Origin: an uncultured Collinsella sp.
GTDB lineage: Bacteria > Actinomycetota > Coriobacteriia > Coriobacteriales > Coriobacteriaceae
Reading direction: 5' to 3'
Length of the DNA: 64,000 nt
Assembly (NCBI GenBank): GCA_959606065.1
Contig: CAUHHV010000004.1
Coordinates: 1-64,000, forward strand
Shown here in pieces: positions 1 through 8,481 of the stretch (position 1 is its first letter; each line of letters starts with the position of its first letter). The notes beneath the pieces are model-generated. The model was not told the DNA's origin. It did not search any database and was given only the letters and a program-made list of their open reading frames with translations. Made by a program: the position numbers and the translations under genes.

Positions 1-62
1 GACAAGGCGCCACACTGGTCTGCGGAGTGTTCTGAAAACTAAGCCCGGCCCCCGCCGGACAG
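1..62. repeat. Partial long-hairpin element cut by the window edge
   Basis: Read on the minus strand, positions 43-19 carry a CTTAGTTT tract followed by CTCCGCAG. This closely matches the left arm and internal-loop motif of the long hairpin at 34454-34604 (CTTAGTTT, then CATTCCGCAG). The complementary arm would lie outside the window. It sits directly downstream of the asd stop codon. Confidence 0.4.
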
Positions 63-70
63 GTCCACCG

Positions 71-1096
71 CTACTCGCAGAGCAGCTTAGCGATCTGGAC
101 GGCGTTGGTTGCCGCGCCCTTACGGATTTGGTCGCCGCAGCACCAGAAGGTGATGCCACGTGCGGCCTCGGGGTTCGAGATGTCGCGGCGTACGCGACCG
201 ACCCAAATCAGGTCCTGGTCGGAGGTGTCCATCGGCATGGGGAAGCGATCGTGCGCATCCTCGGCACTCATGTCGTCAACCAGCTTGACGCCGGGAGCGG
301 CAGCCAGCGCAGCACGGGCCTCCTCGACCGTAATATCGCGCTCAAACTCGAGCGTAATGCTCTCGGAGTGCGAGCGCAGCACCGGCACGCGCACGCAGGT
401 GCAATTCACGCGCAGCTCGGGCAGATGCATGATTTTGCGGCCCTCGTTCTGCAGCTTCATCTCCTCGGAGGTAAAGCCCTCCTCCTTGACGCCGCCAATC
501 TGCGGAATCAGGTTGCTCGCGAGCTGGGCGGCAAATGCGCACGGCTCGGGAATCTCCTCGCCACGGCCCAGGGCGGCCAGCTGAGCCTCAAGCTCGGCCA
601 TGCCGGGAGCGCCGGCACCCGAAGCCGCCTGATACGTGGACACGATCATACGCTTCACGCCGGCAAGCTGGTGCAGCGGCCAGGTGGGAACCAGGCCGAT
701 GATAGTCGCGCAGTTGGGGTTAGCGATAAGGCCGTGATGCCACTTGATGTCGTCAGCATTGATCTCGGGTACGACCAGCGGCACCTCGGGATCCATGCGG
801 AAGGCGTGGCTGTTGTCGACCACGACGGCGCCGCGCTTGACGGCCTCGGGCAGTAGCTCCTTCGCAATATCGTCGCCGGCGGCGCCGAGCACGATGTCGC
901 AGCCCTCAAAGGCCTCGGGGCAAGCCTCCTCAATCACAACCTGCTCGCCGCGGAACTCGACGGTCTTGCCCGCAGAGCGCGCGCTCGCTAGCAGCTTGAG
1001 CTTGCCGACCGGAAACTCCTGCTCGTTGAGGCACTCGAGCATCTGGGTGCCCACGGCTCCCGTCGCGCCCAAAATAGCAACCGTGTACTGTTTCAT
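71..1096 (-). CDS. asd: Aspartate-semialdehyde dehydrogenase
   Basis: Reduces aspartyl-4-phosphate to aspartate-semialdehyde with NADPH, the branch point to lysine, threonine and methionine; cytosolic. The N-terminal nucleotide-binding motif GATGAVG spans residues 10-16. The catalytic cysteine is Cys129 in NPNCATIIG, and the substrate-binding region follows. The 341-residue length fits the family. The frame stays open another 49 codons upstream, but that part is low-complexity and the family consensus begins at MKQYTVAILG, so the ATG at 1096 is chosen; a purine-rich AAAGGGGGAAGC lies just before it. The gene lies downstream of lysC on the same strand, 174 bp away with a hairpin between. Confidence 0.95.
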   Translation of the reverse strand: MKQYTVAILGATGAVGTQMLECLNEQEFPVGKLKLLASARSAGKTVEFRGEQVVIEEACPEAFEGCDIVLGAAGDDIAKELLPEAVKRGAVVVDNSHAFRMDPEVPLVVPEINADDIKWHHGLIANPNCATIIGLVPTWPLHQLAGVKRMIVSTYQAASGAGAPGMAELEAQLAALGRGEEIPEPCAFAAQLASNLIPQIGGVKEEGFTSEEMKLQNEGRKIMHLPELRVNCTCVRVPVLRSHSESITLEFERDITVEEARAALAAAPGVKLVDDMSAEDAHDRFPMPMDTSDQDLIWVGRVRRDISNPEAARGITFWCCGDQIRKGAATNAVQIAKLLCE

Positions 1097-1227
1097 GCTT
1101 CCCCCTTTAAAGGCTGTGGCTTTTGCCCGCACGCCGAGCAGGCCGATTATTGTTGCCAGTGTATACAAGAACAGGGCGGGCACGAAACCCGCCCCGTCGA
1201 AACGAAACCGAAACGAAACGCCCCGCC

Positions 1228-1258
1228 GTAGTTTTTGAGGCAAGTCCCAAAAATCTAC
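1228..1258 (-). terminator. Hairpin between lysC and asd
   Basis: GTAG plus TTTTTG pairs with CAAAAA plus CTAC around a short loop. On the minus strand it follows the lysC stop by about 12 bases. The arm resembles the TTTTTGGGACATGCC arm of the hairpin at 21454-21549. It could be a weak terminator or processing site between lysC and asd. Confidence 0.4.
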
Positions 1259-1269
1259 TGGGATAGCAG

Positions 1270-2658
1270 CTACTTGTGGAGCGCGGCCGGGGCGGGATCG
1301 ACCGGCGCAGGAGCCTCCAGATCGGAGACCTTCACAATGCCGTTTTCGTCGGAGAAGGCACGGTAAATGGTCTGGATCGCCAGGTCGAAGTCCTTCTCCT
1401 CGACACCGATAATGATGTTGATCTCGTCACAGCTCTGCGAAATCATGCGCACGCTCACGCCGGCCTGGCCGAGCATGCCAAACAGATGGCCCGAGATACC
1501 TGCACGACCGCGCAGGTTACGACCGACGGTCGCGATGAGCGCCAGGCCCTCGACAACCTCGATCTCGAGCGGCTCGACCTCCTGCTGGATGTCGCCCACA
1601 AGCGAGTACAGCGAATCGTGCACATCCTGCTCCTGCACCACGGCGCCAAAGCGGTCGACACCAGTGGGCATGTGCTCGACGGAAACGTCATAGCGTTCGA
1701 AGACCGAAAGCGCACGGCGCATAAAGCCGACACGGGGCTTGGTGCGGTCGCGGGCGACGTTGATGGCGACAAAACCGCGTTTGCCGGTCACGCCGGTAAT
1801 AATGGGCTCGGCCTCGCCCTCGTCAGCCGTCTCGCTAATGATCGTTCCAGGGTCCTGCGGCGCATTGGTGTTCTTGATGACCAGCGGAATACCCGCCTCG
1901 CGCACGGGGAACACGGCCTCCTCGTGCAGGACGCTTGCACCCATGTACGAAAGCTCGCGCAGCTCCTCGTAGGTAACGCGGGCGATGGGCTGAGCCTCGG
2001 GCACAATGCGCGGGTCGGCGGAATAGAAGCCCGAGACGTCGGTCCAGTTCTCGTACAGGTCGGCGCCCAGGCACTTGGCCAGGATCGAGCCCGAGATATC
2101 GCCGCCGCCGCGGTCGAGCAGTTTGATCTGGCCCTCACGCGTCGCGCCGTAGAAACCGGGCATGACAAAGCCACCCTGCTGGCCGTACTCCTGCACCAGC
2201 TCGGCGGTGCGGTTCATGCTGAGCGTACCGTCATGATGGAACGCCACGACCGTCGCGGCATCCAGGAACGGCAGGCCCAGGTACTCGGCCATCAGACGGG
2301 CGGTAAAGTACTCGCCGCGGCTCACGAGTTCCTCGGTGGAGTAGCCACCGGAGCGGGCGCGCTCAGCAAAGGCTGCAAACTCCTCACGAATGGGATAGGT
2401 GAGCTCCAGCTCGTCAGCGATATCAAAATAGCGCTGGCCAATGTCCTCGAGCAGCTCCTCACACGACACGTGGTACTTAACGTGCGCGTTAACCAGGTAG
2501 AGCAGGTCAGTCACCTTGGTGTCGCCCTTAAAACGGCGACCGCAGGCAGAAACCACCACAAAACGGCGGGCCGGATCGGCATCGACGATGGCCTTGATCT
2601 TCTTAAAGTGTTCGGCGTCGGCGACCGACGAGCCGCCAAACTTGGCAATCTTAATCAT
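1270..2658 (-). CDS. lysC: Aspartate kinase
   Basis: Phosphorylates aspartate, the first step of the aspartate family pathway. The N-terminal amino acid kinase signature KFGGSSVAD is at residues 5-13; the kinase domain fills roughly residues 1-290, and two C-terminal ACT domains (about 310-450) would bind the feedback inhibitor, probably lysine and/or threonine. At 462 residues it is a monofunctional kinase, not fused to homoserine dehydrogenase. The ATG at 2658 is preceded by a purine-rich AAAGGTAACCTCC stretch. It is divergent from thrC, so the 104-bp gap must carry promoters in both directions. I saw no lysine riboswitch there. Confidence 0.95.
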   Translation of the reverse strand: MIKIAKFGGSSVADAEHFKKIKAIVDADPARRFVVVSACGRRFKGDTKVTDLLYLVNAHVKYHVSCEELLEDIGQRYFDIADELELTYPIREEFAAFAERARSGGYSTEELVSRGEYFTARLMAEYLGLPFLDAATVVAFHHDGTLSMNRTAELVQEYGQQGGFVMPGFYGATREGQIKLLDRGGGDISGSILAKCLGADLYENWTDVSGFYSADPRIVPEAQPIARVTYEELRELSYMGASVLHEEAVFPVREAGIPLVIKNTNAPQDPGTIISETADEGEAEPIITGVTGKRGFVAINVARDRTKPRVGFMRRALSVFERYDVSVEHMPTGVDRFGAVVQEQDVHDSLYSLVGDIQQEVEPLEIEVVEGLALIATVGRNLRGRAGISGHLFGMLGQAGVSVRMISQSCDEINIIIGVEEKDFDLAIQTIYRAFSDENGIVKVSDLEAPAPVDPAPAALHK

Positions 2659-2762
2659 GGGCTGGAGGTTACCTTTCTAAAAAGCCTCTGCGAACCTATT
2701 TTGCGCGCTCTGATACCATGGTTTCACCGATTGGGACTAAGGCATCCGAGGAGCAGTGTTAT

Positions 2763-4280
2763 ATGGGAACTTATCATAGTACACGAGGACGCACTTTATC
2801 GTGCTCAAGTAAGGTGGCAATCCGTACCGGCATCGCTCCCGACGGGGGTTTGTTTGTCTCAGACGAGCTCGGCACCCAGCAGGTCGATATCAGCTCGCTT
2901 GCAGATAAATCGTACTTTGAAATCGCTCAAGATGTGTTGGGAATGTTACTGAATGATTACACAGCCGAAGAAATTTCGGCGTGTGTCGACGAGGCATACC
3001 GCGGCACGTTCGTGAGCGAAGAGGTTACGCCGCTCGTCAAACTCGACGCCGCACCGGGCGCCGACGCCCCGCAAACCTATGTGATGGAGCTCTTTGGCGG
3101 CCCCACGAGCGCCTTCAAGGACGTCGCCCTGCAGATGCTCCCCCGCCTCATGGCCCGCACCTCTGCCAAGGACGGCGGCGCCGAGCGCATCATGATCGTC
3201 ACCGCCACGTCGGGCGACACGGGCAAGGCAGCACTCGCCGGCTTTGCCGACGCCCCGGGCACGGGCATCACCGTCTTTTATCCCGAGGGCAAAGTCAGCC
3301 GCGTACAGAATCTGCAGATGTCCACTCAGGAGGGCGATAACGTCGCCGTCTGCGGCATCCGCGGCAACTTTGACGACGCCCAGAGCGCCGTCAAGCGCAT
3401 CTTTGCCGATAAGGAGCTTGCCGAGCGTCTGGAGGCCGCAGGCACGGTGCTTTCGAGCGCCAACTCCATCAACGTCGGCCGTCTGGTACCGCAGGTCGTC
3501 TACTACTTTGCCGCCTATGCGCAGCTGTTGCGCGCCGGCGCCATCGAGGCCGGCGACGCCGTGGAGTTCTGCGTACCGACCGGCAACTTTGGCGATATCC
3601 TGGCCGGTTACTATGCCAAGCGCATGGGTCTGCCCGTCGCCAAGCTCATCGTCGCGAGCGACAAGAACAACGTGCTGGCTGACTTCCTGAGCACCGGCGT
3701 CTACGACCGCAACCGCCCGTTCTTCACGACCATCTCGCCTTCGATGGACATCCTCATCAGCTCTAACCTGGAGCGCATGCTCTACTTCCTGTCCGATGGC
3801 GACTGTGAGCTCGTTGCCGGCCTTATGGAGCAGCTGGCGCGGACTGGTCGCTACGAAGTTCCCGCCGACCTGCTGGCAAAGATTCAGAGCGTCTTTGGCT
3901 GCGGTTGGGCCAGCGAGGACGAGGTACGCACTGCCATCAAGAGCTGCTGGGACGCGAACGGCTACGTGATCGACCCGCACACCGCCTGCGGCTATCACGT
4001 CTTTGAGCAGGTCGCTCCCGCCGAGGGCGCCAAGGCCCGCGTGCTGCTTTCGACCGCCAGCCCCTACAAGTTCCCGCGCGCCTGCTGCGACGCCCTGGGC
4101 CTCGACGTTCCCGAGGACGACTTTGAGGCCATGCGCGTGCTCGAGCAGGCAACCAACACGGTTGCCCCGGTCCAGCTCGCCGAGCTCGAGTCCAAGCCCG
4201 TCCGCTTCGAAGACGTCTGCGACGTAGCCGACATGGCCAACTACGTAGAGCAGGCTGCAAAAAAGATGGCTACCAACTAA
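2763..4280 (+). CDS. thrC: Threonine synthase
   Basis: Converts O-phosphohomoserine to threonine with pyridoxal phosphate. The N-terminus has the family YHSTRG motif, and the PLP lysine sits in the PTSAFKDVALQ segment near residue 107. The TSGDTGKA glycine loop that holds the cofactor phosphate follows. The 505-residue length matches the long class of threonine synthases. The ORF runs 15 codons further upstream, but the ATG at 2763 is chosen because GAGGAG lies nine bases before it and homology starts there. thrB follows 200 bp downstream, separated by a terminator-like hairpin and a larger nested hairpin. Confidence 0.95.
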   Translation: MGTYHSTRGRTLSCSSKVAIRTGIAPDGGLFVSDELGTQQVDISSLADKSYFEIAQDVLGMLLNDYTAEEISACVDEAYRGTFVSEEVTPLVKLDAAPGADAPQTYVMELFGGPTSAFKDVALQMLPRLMARTSAKDGGAERIMIVTATSGDTGKAALAGFADAPGTGITVFYPEGKVSRVQNLQMSTQEGDNVAVCGIRGNFDDAQSAVKRIFADKELAERLEAAGTVLSSANSINVGRLVPQVVYYFAAYAQLLRAGAIEAGDAVEFCVPTGNFGDILAGYYAKRMGLPVAKLIVASDKNNVLADFLSTGVYDRNRPFFTTISPSMDILISSNLERMLYFLSDGDCELVAGLMEQLARTGRYEVPADLLAKIQSVFGCGWASEDEVRTAIKSCWDANGYVIDPHTACGYHVFEQVAPAEGAKARVLLSTASPYKFPRACCDALGLDVPEDDFEAMRVLEQATNTVAPVQLAELESKPVRFEDVCDVADMANYVEQAAKKMATN

Positions 4281-4291
4281 ACCCTTACTAG

Positions 4292-4321
4292 GCGCCGGCG
4301 AAAGCCGGCGCACCTTCTTTT
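4292..4321 (+). terminator. Terminator after thrC
   Basis: GCGCCGGC pairs with GCCGGCGC around a GAAA tetraloop (4292-4311), followed by CACCTTCTTTT. This is a strong stem with a moderate T-tract 12 bases after the thrC stop. Confidence 0.75.
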
Positions 4322-4359
4322 ATCAGATACTCACCGGGATAATGACGAGCTGACATGCG

Positions 4360-4465
4360 GGTCTGCCTGTTTAGTTCGTCGCGAGTTCCGCACGAGCCGG
4401 AAAGCACTTAATGTGCTTTCCGAGCGAGCCAGGACTGCCCGAGCAGCGAACTAAACAGGCAGACC
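4360..4465 (+). repeat. Nested long hairpin between thrC and thrB
   Basis: A 19-base arm (4360-4378) is perfectly complementary to 4447-4465. Inside it, CGGAAAGCAC (4398-4407) pairs with GTGCTTTCCG (4413-4422). The internal loops hold GTTCCGCA on the left and CAGGAC on the right, which resemble the ATTCCGCA / GAGGACG pair of the long-hairpin family at 5384, 16378 and 34454. It ends 15 bases before the thrB start, so it could influence thrB expression. Confidence 0.6.
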
Positions 4466-4480
4466 GCCCAGGAGATTCCC

Positions 4481-5362
4481 ATGATCAAAATCACCGTCCC
4501 CGCCACCAGCGCGAACCTAGGCATTGGCTACGACACCCTCGGCATGGCCGTCAGCCTCTACTCGCACTTCACCTTCGAGCGCGCCGACAAGCTCACCATC
4601 ACGGGCTGCCCCGAGGAATTCCAAAACGAGAACAACCTGGTCTACGTTAGCTTTGTCGATGCACTGGCCGCATGGGGCGAGCCGGCCTTCCCCGTCGCCA
4701 TCGACATTCAGACTGACGTTCCCGTCGCCCGCGGCCTGGGCTCCAGCTCCACCTGTGTCGTCGCCGGCATTATGGCCGCCGCCGCGCTGACAGGCCACAC
4801 CGTCGACCGTGCCGAGCTCGTCCGCATTGCCACCGAGGTCGAGGGCCATCCCGATAACGTCGCCCCCGCTATCCTGGGCGGCGCCGTCTGCTCCTTTACG
4901 CCGACCGATTCGCTCCCCCAGTGCCTGCGCTACGAGGTGAGCGATCGCCTGCGTTTTATTACCGTGATTCCTCCCTACGAGGTGCATACGAGCGAGGCGC
5001 GCAAGGTCGTGCCGCAGGAGGTTCCGCTCTCCACCGCCGTATGGCAGATGGGCCGCATCGCCGGCATGACGCGCGGTCTTGAGTCCGGCAACCTCGACCT
5101 GATTGCCGCCGCCAATGACGACCGCATCCAGGAACCCTATCGTCGCCGTCTGATTCCCGACTACAACGCCGTGCGCGACACCTGCCTTAACGGCGGCGCC
5201 AAGACCATCTGGATCAGCGGATCGGGCTCGACCCTTATGGCTGTGACCGACGACACCATCGTGGCAAAGTTCCTGCAGGTCAAGCTGCGCGAGCAGTTCC
5301 CTAAGTGTGATACGCATATTCTGACGTGCGACACGGAAGGCGCTCAAATCGAGTACCTGTAG
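4481..5362 (+). CDS. thrB: Homoserine kinase
   Basis: GHMP-family kinase making O-phosphohomoserine, the substrate of ThrC. The N-terminal VPATSANLG and the ATP-binding PVARGLGSSST segment (about residues 80-92) are classic for this family, and a glycine-serine rich GSGSTLMAV motif lies in the C-terminal third. The 293-residue length is normal. AGGAGATTCCC precedes the ATG. It is downstream of thrC on the same strand, so a thrCB operon interrupted by hairpins, or a separately promoted thrB, are both possible. No homoserine dehydrogenase is in the window. Confidence 0.94.
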   Translation: MIKITVPATSANLGIGYDTLGMAVSLYSHFTFERADKLTITGCPEEFQNENNLVYVSFVDALAAWGEPAFPVAIDIQTDVPVARGLGSSSTCVVAGIMAAAALTGHTVDRAELVRIATEVEGHPDNVAPAILGGAVCSFTPTDSLPQCLRYEVSDRLRFITVIPPYEVHTSEARKVVPQEVPLSTAVWQMGRIAGMTRGLESGNLDLIAAANDDRIQEPYRRRLIPDYNAVRDTCLNGGAKTIWISGSGSTLMAVTDDTIVAKFLQVKLREQFPKCDTHILTCDTEGAQIEYL

Positions 5363-5383
5363 ACATCGCCGATCGGTCTGTCC

Positions 5384-5512
5384 GGGCCACCCAGGGGCAT
5401 CCCCTTAAAAACGTCCTCGCACTTGAGGCCCGCTTATCCTGCTCCTTCGGAGCTGCGGATAAGCGGGCCTCGTGCTGCGGAATATTTTTAAGGGGATGCC
5501 CCTGGGTGGCCC
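5384..5512. repeat. Long hairpin with 28-bp perfect arms
   Basis: Arms 5384-5411 and 5485-5512 are perfect reverse complements over 28 bases. An inner stem pairs 5427-5439 with 5457-5469, capped by GCTCC-TTC-GGAGC. Read on the minus strand, the internal loop is ATTCCGCA on the left and GAGGACG on the right, joined by a short GCAC/GTGC stem. It lies between convergent thrB and engB and may end both transcripts. Confidence 0.8.
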
Positions 5513-5620
5513 TATGGCAACGTGGCGAGCGATGTCTACAGGGACCCACGCTTTGAAGGGGCGCCGGGCTGATAATTTGGCTCTTTATTGGGGAGGGCTC
5601 TTGCTAGGCTGGGGCACTTA

Positions 5621-6211
5621 TTAGAGGCAGGCTTCGGCGATGCGGCGCTTGAGTTCGTCGATGCCGGTGCCGGTTTGGGAGCTTGTGATGATTACGTTTT
5701 CGGCCGGGACGTTGAGTTGCTTTTTGATGGCAGCTGCCTGGCGGGCCTGCTGGGTGCGGCTGAGCTTGTCGGCCTTGGTGAGGCAGACGATAAAGTTGAA
5801 CTCGTTGCCCTGCAGATAGTCGATCATGTCATGGTCGAGCTTGCTCGGGTCGTGACGAATATCCACCAGCGACACGACCAGGTTAAAGCTGCGCTCCGAG
5901 TCAAAGAAGTCGCCGATAAGTTCTGCCCAGCGGTCACGCTCGGCCTTGGAACGACGGGCGAAACCATAGCCCGGCAGGTCCACAAAGTGCACGTCGTCGG
6001 CCTCGAAGAAATTGATGTTGCTCGTCTTGCCCGGCGTGCTCGAAACCTTCACCAGGTTCTTGCGGCCAAAGAGCTTGTTCATAATGGACGACTTGCCCAC
6101 GTTGGAGCGGCCAACAAAGCTCACCTCGGGACAGGTGGACTCGGGGATCTGCGAAACCTTGCCGTAGCTGGCGACGAACTTGGCAAGCTGGTAGTTAATG
6201 GAATCGGCCAT
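5621..6211 (-). CDS. engB: Ribosome-biogenesis GTPase EngB (YihA/YsxC)
   Basis: Small GTPase of the TRAFAC class needed for large ribosomal subunit assembly and often linked to division. Visible motifs are the P-loop GRSNVGKSS (about residues 31-39), the G3 motif DLPGYG and the G4 motif TKADK. The 196-residue length is typical. The frame extends upstream, but MADSINYQLAKF begins the family homology and AAGGAGTGTCC lies right before the ATG at 6211. It is separated by 37 bp from the upstream nucleosidase gene, so the two are probably co-transcribed. Confidence 0.95.
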   Translation of the reverse strand: MADSINYQLAKFVASYGKVSQIPESTCPEVSFVGRSNVGKSSIMNKLFGRKNLVKVSSTPGKTSNINFFEADDVHFVDLPGYGFARRSKAERDRWAELIGDFFDSERSFNLVVSLVDIRHDPSKLDHDMIDYLQGNEFNFIVCLTKADKLSRTQQARQAAAIKKQLNVPAENVIITSSQTGTGIDELKRRIAEACL

Positions 6212-6248
6212 GGACACTCCTTGGTCGTAGGATCTTGCAAAAAACGCG

Positions 6249-6989
6249 CTATTGCGCAGCGGCAATGCGTCGAACGATATCGAGCGTGATATCGCTTGCG
6301 GCACGCGCATACTCGAACAAATCGAACTCGCGGTCGCAAATCGCATCATACGCCTCGTCACAATTATCGCTGATAGCACGCAGCACCAGGCAATCGACAC
6401 CATTTTTGGTTGCGACATGGGCAATTGCCGCGCCCTCCATGCCGACACAATCGGCATGCGTCGCCTCGATGGCATCATTGCGCATAGCGGCGCCCGTCAC
6501 AAAGCGGTTACCCGTGGCAATCGTGCCGACCAGGAACTGCTTTGCACCCTCGTTCGAAGCGGTCTCATTTGTCGAAGCATCAACAAACCCACGCTCAGCA
6601 AGCACATCGGCGGCAATATCGACCAGCGCGGGCGTCGAGACAAACTCCTCGAGCCCCGGTGCAGACTCGGCGATAAGCGCGGTATCGGTATCTAGATAGC
6701 GCAGGCATTTGCCAATGACGACATCGTCGATATGGAGCTTGGGATTCAGGCCACCTGCGATACCAGAAAACACAACTGCCTGTGGAGCATACTTGCTAAT
6801 GAGGTGCTGTGTTGCGGCGGAAGCGTTTACCGTGCCCATACCCGCCGTCGTGGCGACAATCGACAGGCCGTCGAGCCCGCCGGTCACAACGTTCAAGCCC
6901 GCCTCCTGTACCATGCAAACGTTGCTCAACTCTTCCTTAATCTGCATGATCTCTTTTTCGAGCGCACCGATAATCGCGATGGTAGCCAT
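6249..6989 (-). CDS. mtnN: 5'-methylthioadenosine/S-adenosylhomocysteine nucleosidase
   Basis: Hydrolyses MTA and SAH to adenine plus the ribosyl thioether, recycling methyl-donor by-products. The N-terminal IIGALEKEI is the family start, FSGIAGGL is the phosphate/purine loop, and VGMEGAAIAHV (with the ribose-contacting Glu) and RAISDNCD (with the catalytic Asp) follow near the C-terminus. The chosen ATG at 6989 gives 246 residues; a TTG four codons upstream is an alternative. GGGGA lies about five bases before the ATG. Confidence 0.92.
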   Translation of the reverse strand: MATIAIIGALEKEIMQIKEELSNVCMVQEAGLNVVTGGLDGLSIVATTAGMGTVNASAATQHLISKYAPQAVVFSGIAGGLNPKLHIDDVVIGKCLRYLDTDTALIAESAPGLEEFVSTPALVDIAADVLAERGFVDASTNETASNEGAKQFLVGTIATGNRFVTGAAMRNDAIEATHADCVGMEGAAIAHVATKNGVDCLVLRAISDNCDEAYDAICDREFDLFEYARAASDITLDIVRRIAAAQ

Positions 6990-7067
6990 GCCATTCCCCA
7001 AACCTATACGAAATTCTCAACCACGGTATGGTACCAGCATTTTGTTTGACCTCGTCAAACGAACACG

Positions 7068-8165
7068 TTAGGCCAGCGCAGCTCGGGTATCAAAGAATGT
7101 CTTAGCAATCGCAGCCACCAGCTCGCTCGAGCGATCGCTCCATGGCATCGATGTCATGATACTCATAATGTAGGTGTCGCCATCGACATCGATGAGGCCC
7201 GCATCGCATGTCGAATAGCAACCATCCTCGCTAATCCAGCCGGCCTTGTTGCGCACCAGGGCTTGGTCGTCCGCAATGCCGTCGCGGATAAAGGACCGGG
7301 TCGTAGAGGCCAGAAGATCCGATAGCCATTGCGACGTCTCGGTATCACGGCTCAAATACTCGCTCATCTCGCGCCACAACTTGGCCGAGGTGCGCGGGCA
7401 ATAGGTGGGAAAATCACTCATCGGATCGAGTGCGGTATCGTAATCGATGCCAAGACTGGCAATCCAATCCTCGTAACCGACACGGTCAAACGTCGCGCGT
7501 AACGCAATAAACGAATCGTTGTCCGAATTAACGATCGCGGCCTCGATCAGGTCGCGCACCGTCTGCCAACCCATGTTGTAGCCACCATAGGTGCCAAGGG
7601 AATCATCGAGTGAAACCTGACCCGTCTCGACCAGAAATTCGCAGATGTACAACGCATAGAGCGCCTTGTAGCTACTCGCGCCGTAAACCTCGACATCGGG
7701 GTTATACGTCACGCCCTTGCCGCTTGACAGGTCGTAGAACACCACGCCCACATCGCCTAGCTCCTGCGCCCGACTCAGGGCATCCTGGAGCAAGGCAAGG
7801 CTCTCATCCTCCAAGGTAGGAGTCTTGTTATCCACCAACGAGAAGGCCTGAACGGTATCACCCGAAGGGATATCGTTGAAGTCCGCCTTCGAAAGTCTCG
7901 TCTTGAGATCTGCCGACGCTTTGGACTTTGAAACCTTCTCGTTTTGCGTCTGTACCGTTGACGCATCTGAGTGTGCCATTCGCTCCGACGCGTAGGTTTT
8001 GGCGGTAATTCCGAGGATAATAATCGCCAACGTTAGCATCCCAATGGCGGCAATCTTCGTCACGCGGACGCGAGCGTCGGCAAGGCCACGCGAAGATGTG
8101 CCCTTCGTCTCATATCTGCTGCTATGCTGCGGCATATACTCGTCCCGCGATGCGTTATTTCGCAC
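7068..8165 (-). CDS. Membrane-anchored class A beta-lactamase-fold serine hydrolase
   Basis: A 365-residue protein with one N-terminal membrane segment (about residues 37-57), so the catalytic part is expected outside the membrane. The penicillin-recognising SxxK motif is Ser164-Ser-Tyr-Lys167, an SDN-like motif occurs in VNSDNDSF, and a KTG-like triad appears as KAG in RNKAGWIS. This places it in the beta-lactamase 2 family (PF13354-like). It may be a beta-lactamase, a small peptidase or a wall-modifying enzyme; the sequence does not decide. The GTG start at 8165 is preceded by CAGGAGACCAC. It is a single-gene unit. Confidence 0.75.
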   Translation of the reverse strand: MRNNASRDEYMPQHSSRYETKGTSSRGLADARVRVTKIAAIGMLTLAIIILGITAKTYASERMAHSDASTVQTQNEKVSKSKASADLKTRLSKADFNDIPSGDTVQAFSLVDNKTPTLEDESLALLQDALSRAQELGDVGVVFYDLSSGKGVTYNPDVEVYGASSYKALYALYICEFLVETGQVSLDDSLGTYGGYNMGWQTVRDLIEAAIVNSDNDSFIALRATFDRVGYEDWIASLGIDYDTALDPMSDFPTYCPRTSAKLWREMSEYLSRDTETSQWLSDLLASTTRSFIRDGIADDQALVRNKAGWISEDGCYSTCDAGLIDVDGDTYIMSIMTSMPWSDRSSELVAAIAKTFFDTRAALA

Positions 8166-8323
8166 GTGGTCTCCTGACTGCTACCGTTCATATACGAGCA
8201 GCATAATACCGAGCAGGCATTTCTTTCCAAAGATATTCAGCGGCGTTTAAGGCGTCTTTAAAGAAACCACAAGCGTATTTATCCAAATGGCGCGATTCTG
8301 TTGCGCATCTCCGCCCAAAACGC

Positions 8324-8390
8324 AGTTGCGGTGGAATAGTTCCTATTTGGGCGGCATAAGCCGAAAAACAAGAACTATTCCACCGCAACT
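8324..8390. repeat. Hairpin with 19-bp perfect arms
   Basis: 8324-8342 is perfectly complementary to 8372-8390, with an inner CGGC-ATAA-GCCG hairpin at 8352-8363. No T-tract follows on either strand. Together with the hairpin at 8427-8459 it fills most of the 316-bp gap between pflA and the serine hydrolase gene; the rest (8166-8323) holds the promoter region of the latter with no motif I recognise. Confidence 0.65.
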
Positions 8391-8426
8391 TGACGGAGCT
8401 CTTTGGCAATCAACTTGGTGCCCAGG

Positions 8427-8459
8427 GGCACTCATTTAAGTCTGTCCCCAATGAGTGCC
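8427..8459 (+). repeat. GTCCCC-loop hairpin 3' of pflA
   Basis: GGCACTCATT pairs with AATGAGTGCC around the loop TAAGTCTGTCCCC. It lies 22 bp beyond the pflA stop. This is one of nine hairpins in the window sharing the GTCCC loop but with unrelated stems. Confidence 0.65.
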
Positions 8460-8481
8460 TTTGGGGAGCGAAAATGGCTCG

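Noticed and set aside
2659..2762. Possible lysine riboswitch between lysC and thrC
   Set aside because: The gap is 104 bp and shared by two divergent promoters; too short for the known lysine aptamer and no matching stems seen.
4322..4480. Threonine-type attenuator leader before thrB
   Set aside because: No leader peptide rich in Thr or Ile codons; the hairpin fits the dispersed long-hairpin family better.
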